This document shows, piece by piece, positions 1-7,487 of a stretch of 13,458 bases of DNA. Positions within the stretch are counted from its first letter, which is position 1. Each line of letters opens with the position of its first letter. The translations under genes were made by a program, and so were the position numbers. The stretch is taken from the NCBI GenBank assembly GCA_945876665.1, contig CAMCPC010000008.1:1-13458 (forward strand), given 5' to 3'. Source of the DNA: an uncultured Oscillospiraceae bacterium (lineage in GTDB: Bacteria; Bacillota; Clostridia; UBA1381). A model generated the notes under the pieces. The model was given only the letters and a program-made list of their open reading frames with translations. It was not told the DNA's origin and made no database searches.

Positions 1-4
1 TTTT

Positions 5-526
5 TTGAAGTGCAACAGGAGTATTTACCCTAACTTCACTTTTTCATTTAAGCTATATAGTAATGGTCAAAAGTATTATCAATATACTGCGGTTGATGAG
101 TGTACATGCTGGACATATAGAGAAATGTATGAAGAACATAGCACATATAGTTCAACAGATTTTTTGAAGAAACTTATATTAAATTGTCCGTTTCCTATAA
201 AAGAAATACAAACAGACAATGGAACAGAATTTACAAGGGCATTGATAAGCAATGATGGGAAACTATCGTTGTTTGAGGAAATGCTTGAGAAGTGCGGTAT
301 AAAGTATCATAGAATAAGAGTTGCAACACCAAGGCACAACGGAAAAGTTGAAAGGCAGCACAGAACCGATGAGAAAAGATTTTACAAGAAAATAAAAATG
401 TATAACCTTGCAGACGGCAGAAAACAACTTGAAAAATACAATAAAAAATCAAACAACATACCAAAAATATGTTTATGTTTTTTGACACCAAATGAAATGT
501 TAGAAAAGTATTTGGGTGTGATGTAA
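5..526 (+). pseudogene. IS transposase, C-terminal DDE (rve) domain fragment
   Basis: The protein carries the integrase catalytic core of IS3/IS481-like transposases. The first Asp lies in TAVDECTCW, the second in IQTDNGTEFT and the Glu in RHNGKVERQHRTDEKRFY. The C-terminus ends normally (TPNEMLEKYLGVM), so the 3' end is complete. Only about the last 150 residues of a roughly 320-residue family protein are here. Before about position 60 the reading frame does not look like the family. Another frame at 7-30 reads VQQEYLP, which resembles the VQVDVKYVP usually found just before the catalytic core, so a frameshift or decay at 7-60 is likely. The TTG at position 5 is not a genuine start. The matching N-terminal half of the same transposase type is found at 10486-10854. 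Confidence 0.8.
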
Positions 527-535
527 AGTAATTAA

Positions 536-562
536 GGGGTTAAGCAAATATGCTTAACGCCC
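536..562 (+). terminator. Hairpin after the transposase
   Basis: GTTAAGCA (539-546) pairs with TGCTTAAC (551-558) over a 4-nt loop, and GGG/CCC extends the stem across a one-base bulge. It sits 10 bases after the transposase stop. No U-run follows, so it may be a transcript-protecting or weak terminator hairpin rather than a classic intrinsic terminator. Confidence 0.4.
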
Positions 563-586
563 TATAAACATAATATCAAAGGTGTG

Positions 587-625
587 TTGTCAAGGTAAGA
601 CTGCATAGCAGTTCCACCTTGACAA
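587..625. repeat. Long two-part inverted repeat in the IS right end
   Basis: TTGTCAAGGT (587-596) is the perfect inverse of ACCTTGACAA (616-625). Nested inside, ACTGC (600-604) pairs with GCAGT (608-612) around a 3-nt loop, with symmetric 3-nt internal loops between the two stems. This gives one 39-base hairpin about 40 bases inside the IS terminus. It may stop transcripts entering or leaving the IS or be a protein-binding site. Its role is not known from the sequence. Confidence 0.6.
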
Positions 626-665
626 TGGAAAGTTTGGAGTGAAACTTTTTTATTTTTAGAAAAAG

Positions 666-677
666 TGTCACCCATCA
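666..677 (-). repeat. Right terminal inverted repeat of the IS
   Basis: TGTCACCCATCA here is the inverse of TGATAGGTGACA at 10397-10408 with one mismatch. The two copies stand at the right place relative to the C-terminal and N-terminal transposase halves. This marks the junction with the interrupted flavodiiron gene. Confidence 0.65.
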
Positions 678-681
678 TTGA

Positions 682-1689
682 CAATTATACACTGACAATA
701 TAGAAAAGATACTTGACGGAAAAACACCGTCATATCTTGTGATTTCGCATCTTGAGCCTGACCATGCGGCGAATATCGGACGCTTTGTGGAAAAATACCC
801 CGATGTGCAGCTTGTGGGTAATGCAAAGACATTTGCAATGCTGCCGCAGTTCTTTGATAAGGATTTTTCTGCACAGCAGCTTGTCGTAAAGGAGGGAGAC
901 GAGCTTTCTCTCGGAAATCATACGCTGACCTTTGCAATGGCGCCTATGGTACACTGGCCTGAGGTAATGGTGACGTATGATAAGACGGACAAGATACTTT
1001 TTTCAGCTGACGGTTTCGGTAAGTTCGGTACGCTTGATACGGACGAGGACTGGGACTGTGAGGCGCGCCGCTATTACTTCAATATTGTGGGACGCTACGG
1101 CGCACAGGTGCAGACTCTTCTCAAAAAAGCGGCCGCGCTTGATATAGAGATTATCTGTCCGCTGCATGGACCTGTACTTAAGGAAAATCTGGAGCATTAC
1201 ATAGGCAAGTATGACATCTGGAGCAAATACGAGCCTGAAAACAAGGGGATAACCATAGCGTACGCCTCAATTCATGGCAACACAGCTGAGGCGGCAAAGA
1301 AATTTGCAGAAATACTTAAAGCGCAGGGTGAGGAAAAGGTTTCTCTGTTTGACCTTTCGCGCGACGATATGGCGGAGGCGGTTGAGGACGCGTTCAGATA
1401 TGACGGACTTGTTCTTGCAAGCGCCACATATGACGGCGGCTTGTTCCCGTGTATGGAGGACTTTTTGGCACACCTTAAGTCAAAGACATACAGAAACAGA
1501 ACGGTCGCAATTATAGAAAACGGTTCATGGGGCCCAATGGCTGCAAAGCATATCCGCGCGGCACTTGAGGGCTTAAAGAATATGACGGTGCTTGAAAAGG
1601 CGGTTACAATCAAATCAACAATGAAGGAAAGCAATATTGCCGAAATGGAAGAAATGGCTAAGGAGCTGCGCGCGGCTCTGGGAAGATAA
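682..1689 (+). pseudogene. FprA-type flavodiiron protein, 5'-truncated by the IS
   Basis: Flavodiiron proteins reduce O2 or NO in the cytoplasm with a non-heme di-iron site in a metallo-beta-lactamase-like domain and FMN in a flavodoxin domain. Both domains are visible. The iron-ligand set is HLEPDH (H4, E6, D8, H9 counted from the GTG at 739), VHWPE (H72), SADGFG (D91) and CPLHGP (H143). The flavodoxin domain starts near residue 171 with the FMN phosphate loop ASIHGNTAEAA and runs to the end. Coding similarity continues in frame upstream to about 690 (DNIEKILDGKTPSYLV), then stops at the IS end. Roughly the first 60-75 residues of a family protein of about 400 are missing. The GTG at 739 lies inside the beta-lactamase fold and has no Shine-Dalgarno, so it is probably not a working start. 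The gene is likely dead, although the remainder is undamaged, which points to a recent break. Confidence 0.85.
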
Positions 1690-1698
1690 TTGACATGA

Positions 1699-1738
1699 AA
1701 ATAACGTCTGCGAAAGCAGACGTTATTTTTATGTGGTG
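1699..1738. terminator. Bidirectional intrinsic terminator, copy 1 of a 40-bp repeat
   Basis: A 12-bp perfect stem (AATAACGTCTGC / GCAGACGTTATT) closes on a GAAA tetraloop, with a T-run on the right and an A-run on the left. It can end transcription both of the flavodiiron gene (stop at 1689) and of the convergent histidine kinase (stop at 1748). The same 40 bases, including ATGTGGTG beyond the stem, recur at 9534-9573. Confidence 0.92.
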
Positions 1739-1747
1739 AATGCCGCG

Positions 1748-3655
1748 CTATATGTTCAGTGAAATAGCAAGCGACACTGTGAATATATTATTGTTGTCCG
1801 AAATATCAATAACGCCGCCGTATTTGCTGACGATTTCCTTTACGGATTCAAGTCCTATTCCTAATCCGCTATGTTTAGAGGAATAAAATACGAAGCCACG
1901 CTTTTTTATTTCGCCGGTAAAGGTATTTTTCATCTCAAAAATAATCTGTTCATCATCGGCTTTTCCGCGCAGACTTATTTTTCGTGAGCCAAATTTCTGA
2001 TGTTCACAGGCTTCTATAGCATTCTCAATAAGATTACCGAACAGAATGCTCAAATCCGTGTCGGAAATAGGTATATCATTTTGTGCGGCAAGTGAAATAT
2101 TAAATTCAATTCCGTTTTTCTGTGCAATCCCCGAATAATAATTAAAAAGCGCGTCCAAAGTGATGTTATTGCAGAACACAATCGGCGCTGAAATATCTGC
2201 ATTTTCGAAATAATTGTTTAAGTATTCGTTAAGATTATCATACTGATTGTTTTTCAAAAAGCTACTCATCACGCGGAAATGCTGACGCAAATCATGGCGA
2301 AGCTTTCTTGCTTCGTCTATTTTTTCAGTCAGATGAACATAATTTTCCTTATGTATGGCTATCTGCCGTTCCATCTGACGACGCTCCTCGCTGAAAGCAA
2401 TTCTCATATGGTATGCGGCTGATATTTCACGCCAATGCTCATAGCCGAGAGTAATAATCATAACACAGCAGCCTATTTCCGGAAACCAGCCGCCGCATAT
2501 CGGCTCATAAAGCGAATATATCCTGTCAAAAAGAAGCGACATGGCAAAGACGGTTATACCGAACAGCAGCGCATGCGTGTAATACAGCTTTTTTGCAATG
2601 GCATATATGCTTGTGAATATAAGATACAGCGCCGTACACCATTTATAAATCTCGGAAATCGTTGAAAAGGCTGTACGCACGGGCATTCCGCAAACAGGCA
2701 TCAGAATGCCGGACAAAAAAGCCACCGCGCATACGGCTATACCTGTAACCGAGGAAATGCGGCTTATTTTTTTGCCAATACCGCATATTCTGTTTTGCAG
2801 AATTATTATCAGGCAGTATACGAGGTAGGCGCAGAAGCGTTCGGATATATAAGATATGTTTCCGTACATGCTGAAATATATATGCAGCAGAGGATAACAG
2901 GTATATCCTGCGGCAGCAAGACAAAGAATTGTAAAGATAGCGGTTGTTTTGTGTCTGCCGACAGCGGCAACGTAAAGCGACAGAAGAAACATCAGCGCTG
3001 TAAGTATAAAAACACAGCAGCATGCAAAAATCCGTATACCCCTCACAATATTCACCGCATAGGGCGTACCGAAAGCAGGCGGATAAACCATACCGCTGTA
3101 CATACCTGAATAATCACTCACACAGATTGTCACAGGCGTCAAAGCTGATGCGTTGAATATGACAACGCGCTCCTGAATCTCCGGAGAATAATCATGTATA
3201 TTGCCCATTTTAAGAAAAAGCTTGTCCCCGATATATAGCTCATAGGCGGAAAAAATTTCCGGAAGCTCAAGGGCGTATGCCGCCTCCTGATCGGGGAGCA
3301 CAAGGTTAAGACGGTATGTGCCTGTGCCATAGGGCGCAGAGGAATTATTGTGAGTGCTCATTGAGCTGTATTCTCCGATGGAAACGTACTGCTTATACGC
3401 GCCTGCAACACCGTCTGCAAAATCCGAGGGAGTAAGAAGCTGATTTTCATAAAATTCCCAATCGCGGATTAAAAAACGCAGCGGTGTTTTCTCCATATCG
3501 GTGCCGTCTATGGATAAAATTCCGTTTATAGGCTGTCTGCCCTCATATTTATACTTATTGTTGTGATGATATAAAAGCTGAAAAATCAAAACGGAAAGCA
3601 GCGCCGCAATGAAAAATACAGCAGCAAAGGAGCGTATATTCGTTTTATTTTCCAT
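1748..3655 (-). CDS. Sensor histidine kinase, 7TMR-DISM plus GHKL ATPase
   Basis: The 635-residue membrane kinase probably phosphorylates the LytTR regulator of the same operon. A first membrane segment (about 10-28) is followed by an extracellular beta-rich domain (about 40-200; includes LPEIFSAYELYIGDKLFLKMG) of 7TMR-DISM extracellular type, then about seven membrane helices (about 203-405). A helical linker (410-450) leads to the phospho-acceptor motif RHDLRQHF with H454. The ATPase N box is GNLIENAIEAC (N541, N545) and the G box is HSGLGIGLESVKEI (about 595-607). The ATG at 3655 has GGAGGAAA seven bases upstream. It overlaps the stop of the preceding surface-protein gene by 11 bases, implying translational coupling. 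The kinase core is of AgrC/VirS-like GHKL type, which usually pairs with LytTR regulators. The ligand is unknown, but the extracellular domain suggests a small molecule, a glycan or a partner protein such as the neighbour. Confidence 0.9.
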   Translation of the reverse strand: MENKTNIRSFAAVFFIAALLSVLIFQLLYHHNNKYKYEGRQPINGILSIDGTDMEKTPLRFLIRDWEFYENQLLTPSDFADGVAGAYKQYVSIGEYSSMSTHNNSSAPYGTGTYRLNLVLPDQEAAYALELPEIFSAYELYIGDKLFLKMGNIHDYSPEIQERVVIFNASALTPVTICVSDYSGMYSGMVYPPAFGTPYAVNIVRGIRIFACCCVFILTALMFLLSLYVAAVGRHKTTAIFTILCLAAAGYTCYPLLHIYFSMYGNISYISERFCAYLVYCLIIILQNRICGIGKKISRISSVTGIAVCAVAFLSGILMPVCGMPVRTAFSTISEIYKWCTALYLIFTSIYAIAKKLYYTHALLFGITVFAMSLLFDRIYSLYEPICGGWFPEIGCCVMIITLGYEHWREISAAYHMRIAFSEERRQMERQIAIHKENYVHLTEKIDEARKLRHDLRQHFRVMSSFLKNNQYDNLNEYLNNYFENADISAPIVFCNNITLDALFNYYSGIAQKNGIEFNISLAAQNDIPISDTDLSILFGNLIENAIEACEHQKFGSRKISLRGKADDEQIIFEMKNTFTGEIKKRGFVFYSSKHSGLGIGLESVKEIVSKYGGVIDISDNNNIFTVSLAISLNI

Positions 3656-5783
3656 GGCGCAGTTTCCTCCATAAAAGAACTGCTGCGGCAGCTATGACGA
3701 TAGCTCCGATTATACAGTATATAACCGGAAATCCGCCCTTGTCATTATCCGCATTTTCATCATATATAATCTGATATCCTTCTCTGCTATTATCCGCATT
3801 TTTATCATCGGCTAAGTCATCTGATGTGTATGTACCTGTTTTGTCAATCTCAAGTGAGGCGATGTTATCGGTCAGCACTGTCTGATATTGAGTACCATCA
3901 TCTGATGTGACAGTCGGCGCAGTATCGTTGCTGATGGGGAATTTTACTACAGTGCCGGGTATCTCATTTATTTCATTTCCTTTTGCGGAGATATTAAGAG
4001 TGAAGCGATCCCCTTTTCTGTCAATTGCTACATTTACAATGTCATCCGGTTTGATATTATTTCTGTCAACAAAATCAGGAGCAAGCTCAACAGAAATACC
4101 GTCCTTTTCAAAAACAATATTGTTCGGATTTACTTCAAGCATATCCTCTATACGCGCACCTGAAATTTCTGTTGTTGTGCTGTCGGTCATTTCGCTTGGG
4201 GCGCTGGTCTCGACAGGGATGCCTACAGAAAACAGAGTATCGCTGTTTTTGGATTCAGCCAAAACGTCTGTGCCGCTTGCAATAACCGAAATCTCTTTTC
4301 CGCCGCCGCTGCCAGAGCCTGAGTGCGCTGATGCGTCCAAATGGGAAGAAGCCGATGATGACGGCTTTGTTTCCTCGATGTAGGCAGGTAATTCCTGATG
4401 GGCGGTGTCACCGCCGTCACGGTCACCCTGTATAATATTTTCCGATATTTCATCGGCTGTTATGTTTACGAACAGTATATCCGTGAATTCATCATCGTAT
4501 TTCAGTCTGAAATAATAATTAGTATCGGGTGTTAAAAACGCTGTGGGTATTATAAAGGCGTTATCTATTGCAAAGCCGTATAAATCATCGACTTGCCAAT
4601 CCTCGTTGTCCGGCGAGTAATACACCTCTATATTATCGCTGTCGTCAATTGCTTTAAGCCATGTGCATACAATTTCTCCGTTTTCTATTGTCACAAAATC
4701 AAGATAAATTTTGTCCTCTTTCATTACAAAGAATTTCTGTTCAAGCAATAAATCTTCTTCCTGTTCAGCCTTTATACAGCAGGGAAGCGCAAGGCGTCCT
4801 GTTACGGTGTATTCTCCGCATTCGGTAAAGGGAACAATATCCTCCCATACCGCTTTCGCATAGAAGCGGTCGCCGTTTTGGGTATAAAGCGTGTATTGGT
4901 TATCCGTATTGATATATTCATCGGGATTGGCATTTAAGGGTATAAGAATGGTTGAAGATGTAATTTCAGACGGCATAAGAACCTCTGTGCCCTCGCCGTT
5001 TTCATCGTACATAAGAAGCGGAATTTCAACGACAGGCTCTAAGCCGCCGTCAAATGAAATCCCTTCGGGCGCAATCAGAGTACCGCGCAGCACCTGTCTG
5101 CCTGCGGCAGACGTGTCTATTTCGTTTGCATTTTCCCAGTCAACATCACATTCAAGAAAGCTGCGCGGCCCTGTCTGCGCGTATACATATTCCGGCAGCT
5201 CAATATCTCCGACAGGCTGACCGGTCGGGAAAAATTGCAGATATATTGAGGATGAGGTAATGATGTCAATAATTTCGACAGATTCGGTTTCCTCGTCATT
5301 TTGGTCTGTAGCGGAGCTATCGTCAGTGGTGTCAGAATTTTCAGGCTTGTCTGACGGTGTCGGTTGCTCTGACGGCGACAGTTCGTCTGAATCGACAGGC
5401 TTGTCTGACGGTGACGGTTCTGTTGACGATGACGGTTCGTCCGAAGCGACGGGCTTGTCTGACGGTGATGGTTCTGTTGACGGCGACGGTTCGTCTGAAT
5501 CGACAGGCTTGTCTGACGGTGATGGTTCTGTTGACGGCGACGGTTCGACCGATGCGTTAGGCTCGTTTGTCGGTTCTGCTGACACTGACGGTTCTTCCGA
5601 AGCACCAGACTCGTCTGACGGATTATCCGCCGAAGTTAAATTTTCGGAATTTTCTTCACCGCAAAAAACAACGCTGTCGGTTTCAGTTACTGCTTCGGAA
5701 TATAACTCATCCTCCGCCAGCGCGGTAATATTGAAAAGTATAGCCATAGCTGCAATTAAAATAGTTAAAACATATTTTTTCAT
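3645..5783 (-). CDS. Secreted, membrane-anchored Ser/Pro-rich protein with Ig/FN3-like segments
   Basis: The 712-residue protein has an N-terminal signal peptide (MKKYVLTILIAAMAILFNIT, then ALAED) and a single C-terminal membrane helix (about 686-705) with a basic tail RKLRHGK, so most of it lies outside the cell. Residues about 55-165 are an acidic Ser/Pro spacer with 18-residue repeats (PSPSTEPSPSDKPVDSDE). Residues about 170-355 hold two bacterial Ig-like segments (DVDWENANEIDTSAAG and KAVWEDIVPFTECGEYTV). About 358-445 resembles a fibronectin type III fold (ending TNYYFRLKYDDEF). A second Ser/Gly linker (475-500) precedes a beta-rich membrane-proximal part. The ATG at 5783 is chosen because AGGTGA precedes it by seven bases and overlaps the stop codon of the regulator gene; an in-frame GTG lies at 5792. 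No LPXTG signal is seen. Its position between regulator and kinase suggests that it takes part in signal sensing; no function is established. Confidence 0.82.
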   Translation of the reverse strand: MKKYVLTILIAAMAILFNITALAEDELYSEAVTETDSVVFCGEENSENLTSADNPSDESGASEEPSVSAEPTNEPNASVEPSPSTEPSPSDKPVDSDEPSPSTEPSPSDKPVASDEPSSSTEPSPSDKPVDSDELSPSEQPTPSDKPENSDTTDDSSATDQNDEETESVEIIDIITSSSIYLQFFPTGQPVGDIELPEYVYAQTGPRSFLECDVDWENANEIDTSAAGRQVLRGTLIAPEGISFDGGLEPVVEIPLLMYDENGEGTEVLMPSEITSSTILIPLNANPDEYINTDNQYTLYTQNGDRFYAKAVWEDIVPFTECGEYTVTGRLALPCCIKAEQEEDLLLEQKFFVMKEDKIYLDFVTIENGEIVCTWLKAIDDSDNIEVYYSPDNEDWQVDDLYGFAIDNAFIIPTAFLTPDTNYYFRLKYDDEFTDILFVNITADEISENIIQGDRDGGDTAHQELPAYIEETKPSSSASSHLDASAHSGSGSGGGKEISVIASGTDVLAESKNSDTLFSVGIPVETSAPSEMTDSTTTEISGARIEDMLEVNPNNIVFEKDGISVELAPDFVDRNNIKPDDIVNVAIDRKGDRFTLNISAKGNEINEIPGTVVKFPISNDTAPTVTSDDGTQYQTVLTDNIASLEIDKTGTYTSDDLADDKNADNSREGYQIIYDENADNDKGGFPVIYCIIGAIVIAAAAVLLWRKLRHGK
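5381..5560. repeat. 54-bp tandem repeat inside the surface-protein gene
   Basis: Units start at 5381, 5435 and 5489, each 54 bases long, and a partial, diverged fourth starts at 5543. Each begins GTTCGTC or GTTCGAC on the plus strand and encodes an 18-residue Ser/Pro/Glu unit on the minus strand. The units differ at a few bases only, so copy number could change by slippage without breaking the frame. Confidence 0.88.
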
Positions 5784-5792
5784 AATAATCAC

Positions 5793-6512
5793 CTATAACG
5801 TTTTCAGTCTGTAGCTCATATAATCTTTTTTTACCATTTGTCCACCGTGATTTCTGATAGATACCATATCACCGTTTGACAGCTGAAAATCATTTCCCGA
5901 AATTCCGGTCACATAATCAAAATTCACGATAATGCTGCGGCAGCAGTTTGAAAAACGATTATCATTAAGAAGAATTTCGGCACATTCGGAAAATGTGTTT
6001 GCAATTTCAATTATTTTATCCTTTGTATGTACGCGGACAACCTTTTTCATCACGTCTATATATAAGATATCCGCATAGCGTATATCTGCGTCAACGCTGT
6101 TTTTACCTTTTGAACGGATTGTAAGCGTACGCGTGTTGTATAAATGGTTATATGTGAGTCTGTCCATTACGGCAAACAATTTCTCCTCCGTAACCGGCTT
6201 TATCAGATAACCGCAGGCATTCACCTCATAGCTTTCGGCGGCAAAGCTGTTGCTTGTGGTAATGAACACAATGGGACAGGAGCTGTCCTTTGAACGAATG
6301 AGCTTTGCTGTGTCAATACCATTCATATCCTTCATATAAATATCAAGAAATATAAGCTGATATTTTCCTTTATTAAAATCATTTATAAGCTGACTGCCGT
6401 CCGAAAAAACGGATATATTGACCTCCGTATTCTTAGCGGCAAAATACTTTTTCAGAAGCAGGCACAGATTTGCGCGGATACATTCTAAATCGTCAGCGAC
6501 TGCAATAGTCAT
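5793..6512 (-). CDS. Response regulator, receiver plus LytTR DNA-binding domain
   Basis: The 239-residue regulator has a CheY-like receiver at 1-120: acidic pocket D7/D8, phospho-acceptor D57 in FLDIYMKD, the switch Thr in FITTS (about T85) and K105 in YLIKPV. A LytTR DNA-binding domain follows (about 128-235; IRYADILYIDVMKKVVRVHT, then FSNCCRSIIVNFDYVTGI). Proteins of this class (AgrA, VirR, LytR) usually activate genes for surface or secreted products by binding paired direct repeats. The ATG at 6512 is preferred over the in-frame TTG at 6527 because GGTGGTGA stands just before it. The stop at 5793 overlaps the Shine-Dalgarno of the surface-protein gene. The likely partner is the kinase encoded two genes downstream, and likely targets include the repeats at 6575-6610. 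Confidence 0.92.
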   Translation of the reverse strand: MTIAVADDLECIRANLCLLLKKYFAAKNTEVNISVFSDGSQLINDFNKGKYQLIFLDIYMKDMNGIDTAKLIRSKDSSCPIVFITTSNSFAAESYEVNACGYLIKPVTEEKLFAVMDRLTYNHLYNTRTLTIRSKGKNSVDADIRYADILYIDVMKKVVRVHTKDKIIEIANTFSECAEILLNDNRFSNCCRSIIVNFDYVTGISGNDFQLSNGDMVSIRNHGGQMVKKDYMSYRLKTL

Positions 6513-6544
6513 ACCATCACCACCCAATGAGTTATTTTATACCT

Positions 6545-6550
6545 ATTATA
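6545..6550 (-). promoter_or_regulatory. Candidate -10 box of the regulator operon
   Basis: On the minus strand TATAAT lies about 33 bases before the regulator start. The position 17 bases upstream (6568-6573) reads AGCATA, a poor -35, as is common for promoters that need an activator. The paired repeats at 6575-6610 would then lie about 37 to 72 bases upstream of the transcription start. Confidence 0.45.
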
Positions 6551-6574
6551 TTGTATCACAAAAGAAATATGCTG

Positions 6575-6610
6575 AAAAGTGCTTTTCGGTATTAAAAACT
6601 GCTTTTCGGT
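6575..6610. promoter_or_regulatory. Paired direct repeats, candidate LytTR operator
   Basis: Two 16-base copies, AAAAGTGCTTTTCGGT (6575-6590) and AAAACTGCTTTTCGGT (6595-6610), differ at one base and repeat with a 20-bp period. They lie in the divergent intergenic region between the regulator operon and the TM2/lipoprotein/peptidase operon. LytTR regulators bind pairs of roughly 9-bp direct repeats about two helix turns apart, so the layout fits. The bases are not the textbook ACAGTT-type site, so binding by this regulator is an inference. Confidence 0.55.
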
Positions 6611-6619
6611 CAAAAAGTA

Positions 6620-6648
6620 TTGATTTTTCTATTTTGTTATATTATAAT
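6620..6648 (+). promoter_or_regulatory. Rightward sigma-A-type promoter
   Basis: TTGATT (6620-6625) and TATAAT (6643-6648) are separated by exactly 17 bases. Transcription would start near 6655 and run through a leader of about 150 bases into the TM2-domain gene at 6809. The paired repeats at 6575-6610 end ten bases before the -35 box, the usual place for an activator. Confidence 0.7.
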
Positions 6649-6654
6649 TCTAAA

Positions 6655-6808
6655 AAATGATTTTTTAAAGGGGATATGTGTTGGTTCATTAAAATCCGCT
6701 GCATATGGATTTTAACCGCGCAACGCGTGAAATCGGCGAAACAATTACGGCTTTATTGCAGGCAAAGTGGCTTGCATAAGTAAATATATTTTAAGGGAGG
6801 TAAAAAAC
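6655..6808 (+). other. Leader region of the TM2-lipoprotein-peptidase operon
   Basis: This untranslated stretch holds a hairpin, AAAATCC (6691-6697) with GGATTTT (6707-6713). Two tiny reading frames are possible, 6676-6783 (35 aa, with AAAGGGG only two bases before the ATG) and 6705-6779 (24 aa, MDFNRATREIGETITALLQA then KWLA, no Shine-Dalgarno). Neither can be supported as a gene. The second looks like ordinary protein and may be a gene remnant. No known riboswitch was recognised. Confidence 0.35.
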
Positions 6809-7009
6809 ATGAAATCAAAGATAGTAGCACTGATTCTTTCGATTTTCCTTGGGGAGCTTGGTATAGACAGATTTTATCTTGGATATATCGGTTTGGGAAT
6901 TCTGAAGCTTATCACATTCGGAGGCTTCGGTATATGGTATTTTATCGATATAATTCTGATAGCAACCGGAAAGCTTAAGCCGAAGGATGGTTCGGAATAC
7001 GAAAACTAA
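6809..7009 (+). CDS. TM2-domain small membrane protein
   Basis: The 66-residue protein is made almost wholly of a TM2 domain. A first helix (about 4-20) and a second helix (about 28-55) flank the signature GIDRFYLGYIGLGILKL, followed by FGGFGIWYFIDI. TM2 proteins are two-helix membrane proteins of uncertain function that often sit next to genes for secreted or processed proteins. The ATG at 6809 is chosen because the strong AAGGGAGG lies nine bases upstream; an in-frame start at 6767 lacks one. It is the first gene of the rightward operon, 37 bases before the lipoprotein gene. Confidence 0.88.
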   Translation: MKSKIVALILSIFLGELGIDRFYLGYIGLGILKLITFGGFGIWYFIDIILIATGKLKPKDGSEYEN

Positions 7010-7046
7010 TTTTAAGGTATTTATTAAAGAAAGGAAATGATTATAA

Positions 7047-7475
7047 ATGAAAAAGAAAATTTTGGCAATAGCAATAATTGCGGCAATGTCAGTAACAGCG
7101 CTTGCTTCCTGCGGCGGCAGCGACACATCATCAAACAGCAGCACATCATCAAACACATCAACATCTTCACAGACAAACACAGCTGTTGATACAGCGGCAG
7201 ACGAGGGTATTTCAGATGAAACATTTTCAAAGCTTCAGGATGTATATGCTCAGCTTGTAGATGTACATACTACGATTGCAGACGCGTCAAACTCAGGAGC
7301 AATCACATTGAGCGGCGAGGCAATAGACGCTATGAATCAGGCTACAGAGCTTATTGATCAGCTTGGTGAAATCAGTCAGGACGATTTCGAGAGCGAAGAT
7401 GAGGCTCTGGACGTAATTGATGCTATTCTTTCAATTTACGATGTTCTGGAAGCAGTTGTTGATTCTGCTGAATAA
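7047..7475 (+). CDS. Small lipoprotein with Ser/Thr linker
   Basis: The 142-residue protein begins with a lipoprotein signal peptide (MKKKILAIAIIAAMSVTALA) and a lipobox ending LASC, with C22 as the lipid-bearing residue, so it should be anchored on the outer face of the membrane. A Ser/Thr/Asn-rich flexible stretch (about 25-47) is followed by an acidic, mostly helical C-terminal part (about 55-142) with no cysteine. No family was recognised. AAAGGAAATG lies upstream of the ATG. It lies between the TM2 gene and the C11 peptidase gene and may be a partner or substrate of the peptidase; that is inference from position only. Confidence 0.85.
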   Translation: MKKKILAIAIIAAMSVTALASCGGSDTSSNSSTSSNTSTSSQTNTAVDTAADEGISDETFSKLQDVYAQLVDVHTTIADASNSGAITLSGEAIDAMNQATELIDQLGEISQDDFESEDEALDVIDAILSIYDVLEAVVDSAE

Positions 7476-7487
7476 TAAATAATCAGT

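Larger units (their letters stand above)
1..677 (+). mobile_element. IS3/IS481-like insertion sequence, right (3') part
   Basis: This is the transposase C-terminal half plus the right terminus of an IS. The end is set at 677 because TGTCACCCATCA (666-677) is the inverse of TGATAGGTGACA at 10397-10408 (11 of 12 match), which stands upstream of the matching N-terminal transposase half. Beyond 677 the sequence turns into flavodiiron coding sequence. Inside the end, an A/T-rich and CTCCAAA-like stretch is also shared by the two termini with slightly different spacing. The left part of this copy is outside the window or decayed. The family name is inferred from the protein; the exact IS group is uncertain. 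Confidence 0.75.

Noticed and set aside
739..1689. Complete flavodiiron gene starting at GTG 739
   Set aside because: Coding similarity continues upstream of the GTG, the start would lie inside the metal-binding fold, and no ribosome site precedes it.
5381..5560. CRISPR-like array
   Set aside because: The 54-bp units are contiguous with no unique spacers and keep the protein frame, so they are coding tandem repeats.
5260..5814. Open frame of 184 aa on the plus strand opposite the surface-protein gene
   Set aside because: It is the antisense of the Ser/Pro repeat region. The apparent Asp/Gly/Ser repeats come from the repeat DNA, and there is no Shine-Dalgarno.
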